DNA from: Clostridia bacterium
GTDB taxonomy: Bacteria > Bacillota > Clostridia > Christensenellales > CAG-917
Length of the DNA: 5,724 bases
Direction of reading: 5' to 3'
Assembly (NCBI GenBank): GCA_900754695.1
Contig: CAAEDU010000073.1
Coordinates: forward strand, 1-5,724
Shown here: positions 1 through 5,674 of the stretch, one piece after another
Numbering within the stretch: position 1 is the first letter of the stretch
Layout of the letters: the number at the start of each line of letters is the position of its first letter
The notes under the pieces: model-generated
What the model saw: only the letters and a program-made list of their open reading frames with translations
The model's database searches: none
Told to the model about the DNA's origin: nothing
Program-made: the position numbers and the translations under genes

Positions 1-163
1 CGGATGACACCCAAATCATGGCTCTTCTCTCCGGCTCCTCGGTGCCGTAGTAGTCGACCACGTCGAAGCCGAAATTGAAGTTGTCGGGGGCGTGGAAATC
101 TATTCCCGTAAGCAGCCCGTTTGCATCAACTTTTTCGGTCAGAAATCTTTGGTACAGTTCCAT
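1..163 (-). CDS. Acyl-CoA synthetase-like AMP-binding protein, N-terminal fragment (runs off window)
   Basis: The first 54 codons are present; the rest lies beyond the left edge. The translation begins MELYQRFLTEKV and contains PDNFNFGFDVVDYYG, then an EPERRAMIWV segment. The pattern P-x-NFNF-x-x-DVVD followed by a P-(D/E)-(K/R)-x-A-hydrophobic-W block is, from memory, typical of the N-terminal region of AMP-forming acetyl/medium-chain acyl-CoA synthetases of about 550 residues. These convert a carboxylic acid, ATP and CoA to acyl-CoA, AMP and pyrophosphate in the cytoplasm. The catalytic AMP-binding motifs are outside the window, so substrate and integrity cannot be judged. The ATG at 161-163 is chosen because AAGGAA (169-174 on this strand) sits 5 nt upstream. 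No convincing promoter was found in the 397 nt upstream, so it may use a non-consensus promoter or readthrough from pckG. Confidence 0.72.
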   Translation of the reverse strand, partial: MELYQRFLTEKVDANGLLTGIDFHAPDNFNFGFDVVDYYGTEEPERRAMIWVSS

Positions 164-250
164 AAATGTTCCTTATTATTTGCTTGCACGGCTCACGCCG
201 CGCGGATTTTTCTCTCTTTTTCCCCCTATGCCGGACCGGAATAATACGAA

Positions 251-269
251 CCGGGTTCGGCATACCCGG
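251..269 (-). other. Small hairpin upstream of the acyl-CoA synthetase gene
   Basis: CCGGGT (251-256) and ACCCGG (264-269) form a 6-bp stem around a 7-nt loop, about 90 nt upstream of the leftmost start codon. It could be part of a structured 5' leader. No U-tract follows on either strand, so it is not a classical terminator. Confidence 0.35.
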
Positions 270-474
270 CAGGGATCCCGCGCCTGCCTTCGCTCAAATT
301 TCCCGGCGTTTCCCGCGCTTTTCACCACCCGGAACGCGCCGATGATCGACCATATTGCCTGCCGCCCGCCGTCGCACGGCGGACAAAAAGAAAATCCGGC
401 GTCACTACGCCCGAATTTCCCCTCGATCATACGCCGCTTTCGCGGAGATGCACCGCGTTGCGCGCGATGCCGCG

Positions 475-513
475 CCGTCCTTCCGGACGGTGTGAAGGAA
501 GTTTCCCTCACAC
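475..513 (-). other. Two adjacent hairpins downstream of pckG
   Basis: CCGTCC (475-480) pairs with GGACGG (485-490) around the tetraloop TTCC (plus-strand reading). Immediately adjacent, GTGTGA (490-495) pairs with TCACAC (508-513), extended inside by a partial GGA/TCC pairing. The two stems share base 490. Together with the stronger hairpin at 524-547 they form a three-hairpin cluster within about 90 nt of the pckG stop codon, probably involved in 3'-end formation or mRNA stabilisation. There is no T-run. Confidence 0.45.
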
Positions 514-523
514 ACTCCGGGCG

Positions 524-547
524 CCCCGCCCGCGTCTGCGGGCGGGG
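524..547 (-). terminator. Strong GC hairpin just downstream of pckG (U-less terminator candidate)
   Basis: CCCCGCCCGC (524-533) and GCGGGCGGGG (538-547) form a perfect 10-bp stem with a 4-nt loop, beginning 13 nt after the pckG stop codon. Position and stability suit a transcript end for pckG. The downstream minus-strand sequence lacks a U-tract, so it does not fit the canonical intrinsic terminator; it may instead be a 3' stability element or work with a protein factor. Confidence 0.5.
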
Positions 548-560
548 AACGCCTCACTTG

Positions 561-2330
561 TCATTCAAGGTTTTTCTTCAAAGTCGCGAGTTCGTCCGCA
601 AGCGCCTTGGGCAGCTTGTCTCCGAACTTGGCGTAGAAGCCTTCGATGTTCTCCGCGTCCTCTTTCCAGAGTTCCTTGTCCACGGTGAGCAGATCCGCCA
701 CATCCTCCGTGGTCATATCGAGCCCGTTGAGGTCGATGTCCTCGGGACGGGGCACATAGCCGATGGGGGTCTCCACCGCGTCCGCCTTGCCCTCGGTGCG
801 TCTCAGGATCCAATCCAGCACGCGGAGGTTGTCGCCGAAGCCGGGCCACAGGAAGTGCCCTTCCTCGTCCGTCCTGAACCAGTTGACGTTGAAGAACTTG
901 GGCTTCTTGGTGACTTTCTCGCCCATTTCCAGCCAATGCGCGAAGTAGTCGCCCATGTTGTAGCCGCAGAAAGGCAGCATCGCCATGGGATCGCGGCGCA
1001 CCACGCCCACTGCTCCGCTCGCCGCCGCGGTGGTCTCGCTCGCCATGATGGAGCCGACGAACACGCCGTGCGCCCAGTCGCGCGCCTCGTAAACCAGCGG
1101 CGCGGTCTTTGCGCGTCTGCCGCCGAACACGATGGCGTCGAGCGGCACGCCCTGCGGGTTCTCGAACTCGGGAGAAATGCAGGGGCAGTTCTTCGCGGGA
1201 GCGGTGAAACGGGAGTTGGGATGCGCGCCCTTCACGCCGTTCGCCCTGTCCTCTTCCGTCCAGGGATTGCCCTTCCAGTCGATGGCGTTCTTGGGAGGAT
1301 TCTTGTCCAGCCCTTCCCACCACACGGTGTTGTTCTCGAGGTTGTGCACCACGTTGGTGAAGATGGTGCCGCGGCGGGTGGTGGCAAGCGCGTTGGGGTT
1401 GGACTTGGCGTTGGTGCCGGGAGCGACGCCGAAGAAGCCGTTCTCGGGGTTGATGGCGTAAAGCCTGCCGTCCGCGCCCACTCTGATCCACGCGATGTCG
1501 TCGCCGACCGTGAACACCTTATATCCCTTCTCCGCAAATTCCTTCGGGGGGATGAGCATCGCCAGGTTGGTCTTGCCGCACGCGGAGGGGAATGCCGCCG
1601 CGATATACTTCGTCTCGCCGTCCGGCTTCTCGACGCCCAGGATGAGCATATGCTCGGCAAGCCACCCTTCCTGTCTGCCCTGATAGGACGCTATGCGCAG
1701 CGCAAAGCACTTCTTGCCCAGCAGCACGTTGCCGCCGTAGCCGGAGTTGACGGACATGATGGTGTTGTCCTCCGGGAATTGGCAGATGTACCTCTTCTCC
1801 TCGTCGATGTCCGCCTTGGAGTGCAGACCGCGCACGAAGTCGCCGTCGGGACCGAGGGTGTCCAGCACCTTCTGACCCACGCGCGTCATGATCGCCATAT
1901 TGAGCACGACATAAATGCTGTCCGTCAGCTCGATGCCGATCTTGGAGAAGGGAGAACCCACCGCACCCATGGAATAGGGGATGACATACATCGTCCTGCC
2001 CTTCATGGAGCCCTTGAAGATGCCTTTCAGCATCTTGTAAGCCTCGTCCTTCTGCATCCAGTTGTTGGTGGGACCGGCGTCCTCTTTCTTCTCGGTGCAG
2101 ATGAAGGTGCGTCCTTCGACGCGCGCGACGTCGTTGACCGCGGTGCGATGCAGATAGCACCCGGGCAGAAGCTCCTGATTGAGCTTGATCATCTCGCCCG
2201 TGGAGCACGCTTCCGCTCTCAACGCTTCGAGCTGTTCCTCGCTGCCGTCGATGAGCACGACCTTATCGGGCGTGCAGAGAGCGACGCTCTCGTCGACGAA
2301 ATTCTGAAGGCCTTTGTTTTCGAATTTCAT
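561..2330 (-). CDS. pckG: Phosphoenolpyruvate carboxykinase (GTP)
   Basis: This cytoplasmic enzyme interconverts oxaloacetate + GTP and PEP + CO2 + GDP, the gluconeogenic entry step; in fermenters it can also run as a carboxylase. The 589-residue length matches the GTP family (about 600). Visible motifs, equated to vertebrate PEPCK from memory: substrate-site R70; the YGG loop at 198-200; metal-binding K207 and H227; the kinase-1 P-loop FPSACGKTN at 247-255 with the hyper-reactive Cys251; kinase-2 GDD at 276-278; FGGRR at 402-406; the mobile lid around 430-440 (SETTAAA); and the guanine pocket W484, F485, F493, F498 and N501. The last group separates it from ATP-type enzymes. The start ATG has GGAGG (2336-2340) 5 nt upstream. 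A consensus promoter lies about 240 nt upstream and a 10-bp hairpin follows the stop. No truncation or missing key residue was seen. Confidence 0.98.
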   Translation of the reverse strand: MKFENKGLQNFVDESVALCTPDKVVLIDGSEEQLEALRAEACSTGEMIKLNQELLPGCYLHRTAVNDVARVEGRTFICTEKKEDAGPTNNWMQKDEAYKMLKGIFKGSMKGRTMYVIPYSMGAVGSPFSKIGIELTDSIYVVLNMAIMTRVGQKVLDTLGPDGDFVRGLHSKADIDEEKRYICQFPEDNTIMSVNSGYGGNVLLGKKCFALRIASYQGRQEGWLAEHMLILGVEKPDGETKYIAAAFPSACGKTNLAMLIPPKEFAEKGYKVFTVGDDIAWIRVGADGRLYAINPENGFFGVAPGTNAKSNPNALATTRRGTIFTNVVHNLENNTVWWEGLDKNPPKNAIDWKGNPWTEEDRANGVKGAHPNSRFTAPAKNCPCISPEFENPQGVPLDAIVFGGRRAKTAPLVYEARDWAHGVFVGSIMASETTAAASGAVGVVRRDPMAMLPFCGYNMGDYFAHWLEMGEKVTKKPKFFNVNWFRTDEEGHFLWPGFGDNLRVLDWILRRTEGKADAVETPIGYVPRPEDIDLNGLDMTTEDVADLLTVDKELWKEDAENIEGFYAKFGDKLPKALADELATLKKNLE

Positions 2331-2563
2331 TTCTACCTCCGACGCACGGACGACTCGCCCGCGCAGTTTTTGATTCTTGTTTTAGGGGCAGACCGCCCGC
2401 CTTTGCGCGCGCACTCGGCACCCGCCTGCCATTTTCGTTCCGCTTCCGCGGCTTTCGATGACCTGTGCCCTCCGCCTGCGCTCGCACACGCATGCGCGCT
2501 TATCTAAGTTGCAGACATCATATAAACGCGCGTCCCGCGCGCCCACACTCGCGCCTGCACTTA
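2331..2563 (-). other. Long 5' leader of pckG
   Basis: From the predicted transcription start (near 2563) to the pckG start codon is about 230 nt without a credible gene. A 76-codon arginine-rich frame overlapping the pckG start has no ribosome binding site. The leader contains a 6-bp GC stem with 3-nt loop (2527-2541) close to its 5' end. It also has a 4-bp CCGC/GCGG stem closed by a GGAA loop on the minus strand (2440-2451). It ends in GGAGGT at 2335-2340. I recognise no known riboswitch or T-box signature. Confidence 0.5.
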
Positions 2564-2569
2564 ATAAAG

Positions 2570-2598
2570 ATATTAAACCTTGCCGCCCTCTCTGTCAA
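2570..2598 (-). promoter_or_regulatory. Near-consensus sigma-70/sigma-A promoter for pckG
   Basis: Read on the minus strand, TTGACA (2593-2598) is followed by exactly 17 bp and then TAATAT (2570-2575). The -35 is perfect and the -10 matches four of six bases including both key A/T ends. Transcription would start near 2563. It lies in the gap between the small acidic gene and pckG, so pckG can be expressed independently. Confidence 0.82.
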
Positions 2599-2707
2599 TC
2601 AAAACCTTTCCCCCCTGAAAATCCCCCACCTCCGCGCCCATTTTCACAAAGGCTTGACTTTTCCGCCGTTTCTCTGGACACAACACGATTTGCGCTGCTC
2701 TTCGCGT

Positions 2708-2735
2708 CCGCCGCGCGCGCTGTGACGCGCGGCGG
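2708..2735 (-). terminator. GC-rich hairpin after the 94-residue gene (U-less terminator candidate)
   Basis: CCGCCGCGCG (2708-2717) and CGCGCGGCGG (2726-2735) form a perfect 10-bp stem with an 8-nt loop. The hairpin starts 10 nt after the stop codon of the small acidic gene and lies upstream of the pckG promoter. No U-tract follows on the minus strand, the same design as the hairpin behind pckG. It probably marks the 3' end of the small gene's transcript. Confidence 0.5.
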
Positions 2736-2745
2736 GAAAACGCCG

Positions 2746-3030
2746 TCACATGCCGCTCTCTTCCCAGGTGAGACAGACCTCAAAATGCTCGGCTTCATAC
2801 TTGTCACTCAAATCGTCGAGATCATAACACTTCATAAACCGCAATATCTCTTTTTCTCCGTGCCCGTCCGGATAGTTCAGCTCGTCGATCACTTCAAACT
2901 TGACGACTGTCCATTCGTCATCCTCTTTAAGGTCACGGTAGACCTGCAACACCTCTTCGTTGAACTTGTACTTTTCCAGCAATTTGATCGCATTCGCTTT
3001 CTTTTCTTCAAAACTCATTTCTTCACGCAT
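2746..3030 (-). CDS. Small acidic protein of unknown function (94 aa)
   Basis: I do not recognise this protein. It has 94 residues, no signal peptide or membrane segment, and is strongly acidic: 27 Asp/Glu against 13 Lys/Arg. The N-terminal third (about 3-38) is charged and likely helical (SFEEKKANAIKLLEKYKF). A central part is strand-like (WTVVKFEVIDEL, 40-51), followed by a PDGHGE turn (54-59), a LDDLSDKYEAEHFEV segment (71-85) and a short tail. Cysteines are at 68 and 86, not in a metal-binding pair. Coding is supported by a near-consensus promoter upstream, GGAG at 3040-3043 (8-9 nt from this ATG), protein-like amphipathic composition unlike the surrounding spurious frames, and a hairpin after the stop. 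An internal ATG (Met5, 3016-3018) is a possible alternative start but lacks a good ribosome site. Local GC is about 45%, lower than neighbouring genes. Confidence 0.8.
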   Translation of the reverse strand: MREEMSFEEKKANAIKLLEKYKFNEEVLQVYRDLKEDDEWTVVKFEVIDELNYPDGHGEKEILRFMKCYDLDDLSDKYEAEHFEVCLTWEESGM

Positions 3031-3230
3031 AATGTTTTCTCCATGATTTTTTTATTTTCGCCGCGCTTGAAGCGACGAGTCGTCGGATGTTGCGCAACGC
3101 GCGCAAACAAGACCGACGGTGTTGCAATACAGTCGCACAATGTTGGATGATGCCGGATAAGACCCGAATGCGGATGCCCGCCAAATCGTTAAACCGCCCG
3201 CAGCGCTCGAATGTCACCGCCGCTAAGGAC
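3031..3230 (-). other. Long 5' leader of the 94-residue gene with packed palindromes
   Basis: The predicted transcript starts near 3230, giving a leader of about 200 nt. Close to the start codon are three consecutive dyads: CGCTT-G-AAGCG (3064-3074), CGACGA-G-TCGTCG (3073-3085) and GTTGCGCAAC (3089-3098). On the RNA strand, TTGCGC/GCGCAA can also form a 6-bp stem with a 5-nt loop from the last palindrome and the bases just before it. An A-rich stretch and then the GGAG ribosome site follow. No known riboswitch class is recognised; a protein operator or leader RNA are both possible. Confidence 0.5.
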
Positions 3231-3236
3231 AATAAC

Positions 3237-3265
3237 AATATACATCGATTTCCTGCCGCTGTCAA
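3237..3265 (-). promoter_or_regulatory. Near-consensus sigma-70/sigma-A promoter for the 94-residue gene
   Basis: On the minus strand, TTGACA (3260-3265) is separated by 17 bp from TATATT (3237-3242), five of six -10 bases by position. Predicted start is near 3230, about 200 nt upstream of the small gene's ATG. The only gene downstream before a hairpin is the 94-residue protein, which supports that short gene being real. Confidence 0.82.
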
Positions 3266-3399
3266 CCGATCCGCACAACACCGTCCGCAGCGCACAAAGT
3301 TCGGTCGCCGTCTCTCGGCAAAAGCGACGACCTCACGGCGGAAGGAGACCATCCTCTCCACCCTCCGTCCGCCTGCGCGCATACCCGACCGACACAGCC

Positions 3400-3464
3400 T
3401 TTGCGCACTCGACACAGCCCTCACAAAAAACAAAGATAGGTCTGTGCGGGTTGAGGTGCGCAAA
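3400..3464. other. Interrupted inverted repeat in the intergenic region
   Basis: TTTGCGCAC (3400-3408) and GTGCGCAAA (3456-3464) are exact 9-base reverse complements. Inside them CACAG-CC can pair with GG-T-CTGTG, giving a second stem with one bulged base. The core TGCGCA is itself palindromic, which weakens the case. Confidence 0.3.
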
Positions 3465-3755
3465 ATTGTTTTCTCATATATTGCGCGAGAATCGGGTTCC
3501 GGCGGATGCTGCGGCGGGACGGGGGCAAGAGAAAATGCGCGGCGGCTGCGGTGCGTCGCGTGAGGGATGAGCGCGGCGGAGGGCGGGCGGCAGGGGCGAG
3601 AGAGGGACGAGAGGTGAGAGTGACTATTCTAAAATGCGAAAATTTTGATAAGACTTCTCTGTAAAAATCCTCTTTTTAGAACACTTGGCAAAATATTATT
3701 CTCACATCGCACGAAATGTAGAATACTTTTTCACGCAAACAGAGGGGCGGGAAAA

Positions 3756-4020
3756 TTGCGGAGGATTTTCTCCCTTCTTGTGGAAAAATCGGGCGCGGGG
3801 CGCGGAAAGGGGCTTGCGGAGCGGAAAAGGGAGATCTGCGGCGCATTCTCCCCTTTCCGCCGCAAAAACATCGCGGATCACGCTTTCTTGCATATTGCGG
3901 TCAAAAATCGTGCATTTTTGGCATTTTCCCGCTTGCGGGTGCGTTTGCGGCGATATGCGACGCATCCCCTTCCTCTTGCGCATTTTGCGGACTACGGAGG
4001 GAGCGGAGGGCTTTTTGCGG
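3756..4020 (+). repeat. Cluster of TTGCGG hexamers
   Basis: TTGCGG occurs on the plus strand at 3756, 3814, 3895, 3933, 3945, 3985 and 4015, and in reverse orientation (CCGCAA) at 3860. Eight copies in 265 bp compare with about 0.1 expected in random sequence. Spacing is irregular (12 to 81 bp), so this is not a tandem or CRISPR-type array. The cluster ends about 110 bp upstream of the -35 box of the M20 gene. Confidence 0.5.
3814..3865. other. 18-bp interrupted stem-loop
   Basis: Three blocks pair in order: TTGCGG (3814-3819) with CCGCAA (3860-3865), CGGAAA (3822-3827) with TTTCCG (3854-3859), and GGGAGA (3829-3834) with TCTCCC (3847-3852). The stem is broken only by a two-base AG bulge and one A/C mismatch, with a 12-nt loop that itself carries TGC/GCA. 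No T-run follows on either strand, so it is not a classical terminator. It could be a structured RNA element or the relic of a small palindromic repeat. Confidence 0.55.
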
Positions 4021-4128
4021 GCTTTTCTTTTCTTTCGGCTCGCCCTGCCCGCAGACAGCGCACTAAGGGTGTGATATGCCCTATTTTCCCCCATTCCGCC
4101 CTTCATTGCCCCTCTCTGCTTTCCGCTC

Positions 4129-4157
4129 TTGAAATTCCGTCCGCACATGTGTATAAT
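4129..4157 (+). promoter_or_regulatory. Near-consensus sigma-70/sigma-A promoter for the M20 peptidase gene
   Basis: TTGAAA (4129-4134) is followed by 17 bp and a perfect TATAAT (4152-4157). Predicted start is near 4164, giving a short leader of about 26 nt. An 8-bp palindrome CACATGTG (4144-4151) abuts the -10 box and could be a repressor half-site, though it is short. Confidence 0.85.
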
Positions 4158-4189
4158 GTCTTTATGAAGTCTCATCAGGAGGATATATC

Positions 4190-5665
4190 ATGACTTCCGA
4201 AACCATAGGCGCGATCGTAGGCGGCGTCATCGCAGGGATCATCGTTCTCTTCTTCGCCGCGCTCATCGTGCGCACCGTTCTCAACCGTCCCAAGGTCGCC
4301 CCCGGAAAGGCGCAGGACCTCGCCCCCATCGACAAGGCGGCTGCCGTGCAGCACCTGAGAGAAGCCATCCGCATCCCCACCGTCTCGATGACGGAGGATT
4401 ATGTGGACAACATCCAACCCTTCATCGACTACCGCGATTGGCTGGAAAAGACCTATCCCCTCCTCAACGCTGCGGCGGAGCGCGAGATCATCGCGGGCTA
4501 CTCCATCATCTATCATCTCAAAGGCACCGATCCTTCCCTCAAAGGCGGGTGTTATCTCAGTCACATCGACGTCGTCCCCGCCCCCAAGGACGGCTGGGAG
4601 CATGATCCCTTCGAGGGCGTACTCACCGAGGACGGTTACATCTACGGGCGCGGCGCTCAGGACATGAAGAGCCACATGATCGCCCTGCTCGAAGCGGTGG
4701 AATATCACCTCGCGCACGGCAAGAAGTTCGCCCGCGACCTCTATCTCTGCTTCGGACACGACGAGGAACCCGGCAATTCCACCGTCGGCGCGTCCTCCAT
4801 CGTCAAGCACCTCAAAGATAAGGGCGTGGAGATGGAGTTCGTCATCGATGAGGGCGGCACCGTGCTGGACGGCAAACTCCTCGGCATCCCCCACACCGTC
4901 GCGCTCATAGGCGCGTGCGAGAAGGGCAACGGCGACCTCGAACTCGTCGTCAAAAAGGCGGGCGGACACGCATCCAACCCCAAGTCTCCCACCGCCGTCG
5001 GCCTGCTCTCCAAGGCGGTCGCCAAGGTGGAGAGCCACCCCATGAAGACTTATTGGACGCCCATGACCAAGGAGACCTTCAAGTCGCTCTCCCCCTATTG
5101 CAAAGGCGCCTTCAAGTTCATCCTCACCAACCGCGACGTATTCTCGCCGCTGCTCAAATTCGTTTTTACCAAAGTCGCGCCCATGACCAACGCGCTGGTG
5201 CGCTCCACCTTCGCGCCCACCATGCTCTGGGGCAGCGACGCGCGCAACGTCATCCCCAAAGAGGCTCGCGCCAACATCAACTTCCGCATCATCACCGGCG
5301 AGACGGGCGCGGACGTCAAACGCTACCTTAATAAGCTCCTCGGCGACAAGGTGGAGGTCAACCTGCTCACTTACTCCGATCCGTCCCCCGAGGCGGACGT
5401 CCATTGCACCGCATACGAGCGCTTGCGCGACACCATAGTTAACACTTTCGACGACATCGTGGTGGCGCCTTACATGTTCATTGCGGCGTCGGACGCGAGG
5501 TTTTATAATCCGCTGACGGACAACGTGTTCCGTTTCGGACCTTTCATCAACTCGCTGGACGACCAGTCCCGCATCCACGGCATCAACGAGCGCCTGCACG
5601 TCGATCAGCTCGAAAAGGCGACGCAGTTCTTCGTCAAGTGCCTCGACACCATGCTCGCTAAATGA
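4190..5665 (+). CDS. Membrane-anchored M20-family metallopeptidase/amidohydrolase
   Basis: This is a predicted dinuclear zinc hydrolase of the carboxypeptidase S/PM20D1-like branch of M20, cleaving peptide or N-acyl-amino-acid bonds; the substrate cannot be read from sequence. Of 491 residues, about 6-31 form one hydrophobic segment (IGAIVGGVIAGIIVLFFAAL) consistent with an uncleaved anchor. Catalytic features in order: SHIDVVP (124-130) with ligand H125 and D127; the bridging Asp158 in GRGAQDMKSHM; DEE (191-193) with general base E192 and ligand E193; D220 in VIDEGG; lid/dimerisation-domain H260 in AGGHASNP; SDARFYN (434-440); and the last metal ligand H463 in RIHGINE. All family key residues are present. 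The ATG is supported by AGGAGG (4177-4182), 7 nt upstream. It is transcribed alone from a near-perfect promoter and followed by two palindromes. Positive residues after the anchor (R28, R33, K35) and an acidic N-terminus weakly favour a cytoplasmic catalytic domain. Confidence 0.93.
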   Translation: MTSETIGAIVGGVIAGIIVLFFAALIVRTVLNRPKVAPGKAQDLAPIDKAAAVQHLREAIRIPTVSMTEDYVDNIQPFIDYRDWLEKTYPLLNAAAEREIIAGYSIIYHLKGTDPSLKGGCYLSHIDVVPAPKDGWEHDPFEGVLTEDGYIYGRGAQDMKSHMIALLEAVEYHLAHGKKFARDLYLCFGHDEEPGNSTVGASSIVKHLKDKGVEMEFVIDEGGTVLDGKLLGIPHTVALIGACEKGNGDLELVVKKAGGHASNPKSPTAVGLLSKAVAKVESHPMKTYWTPMTKETFKSLSPYCKGAFKFILTNRDVFSPLLKFVFTKVAPMTNALVRSTFAPTMLWGSDARNVIPKEARANINFRIITGETGADVKRYLNKLLGDKVEVNLLTYSDPSPEADVHCTAYERLRDTIVNTFDDIVVAPYMFIAASDARFYNPLTDNVFRFGPFINSLDDQSRIHGINERLHVDQLEKATQFFVKCLDTMLAK

Positions 5666-5674
5666 GCCTGCGCC

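Larger units (their letters stand above)
164..560. other. Gene-free spacer between pckG and the acyl-CoA synthetase gene
   Basis: This 397-nt stretch holds no credible gene; a 111-codon open frame on the minus strand (176-511) has arginine-rich, low-complexity composition and no ribosome binding site. It contains hairpins behind pckG (475-547, listed separately). It also has a 6-bp stem with a 7-nt loop at 251-269 (CCGGGT/ACCCGG) that would fall in the leader of the leftmost gene. TATGAT (426-431) and TATTAT (241-246) on the minus strand resemble -10 boxes, but neither has a good -35 box at 16-18 bp. Confidence 0.6.
3266..4128. other. 863-bp gene-free divergent intergenic region
   Basis: This lies between the -35 boxes of two divergent promoters. 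Open frames of 119-182 codons exist on both strands, but none has a ribosome binding site and their composition (Arg/Pro/Ser/Ala- or Arg/Phe/Lys-rich, no domains) looks like translated non-coding DNA. The content changes along it: a mixed stretch to about 3480, a G/A-rich tract 3563-3630 with a G-quadruplex motif, an AT-rich island 3626-3735, then a stretch with repeated TTGCGG and stem-loops to about 4020. A weak plus-strand promoter-like pair, TTGAGG (3451-3456) and TCATAT (3474-3479) at 17 bp, could start a non-coding RNA, but the match is poor. Confidence 0.6.

Noticed and set aside
176..511. 111-codon minus-strand open frame between pckG and the synthetase gene
   Set aside because: It is arginine-rich and low-complexity, lacks a ribosome binding site, and runs through the hairpins downstream of pckG.
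75..2507. 810-codon open frame on the plus strand
   Set aside because: It is antisense to pckG. The long open frame follows from GC-rich codon bias of the real gene; its translation has no recognisable domain and the start has no ribosome binding site.
3451..3479. Plus-strand promoter-like pair TTGAGG-17-TCATAT
   Set aside because: Both boxes are degraded compared with the three near-consensus promoters in this window, and no gene follows. It is mentioned only as a possible non-coding RNA start.
3087..3570. Open frames of 119-158 codons (plus) and 146 codons (minus, 3023-3463)
   Set aside because: There is no ribosome binding site, composition is Arg/Ser/Pro/Ala-rich as in translated non-coding DNA, and the frames compete on both strands across a promoter and leader region.
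3756..4020. TTGCGG cluster as a CRISPR array
   Set aside because: The repeated unit is only six bases, spacing is irregular (12-81 bp), and orientation is mixed; there are no uniform spacers and no cas genes.
3645..4193. Open frames of 182 and 129 codons (plus) and 157 codons (minus, 3702-4175)
   Set aside because: There is no initiation site, no domain, and the 182-codon frame runs through the M20 promoter and ribosome binding site. The repeated TTGCGG motif in all frames argues for non-coding sequence.
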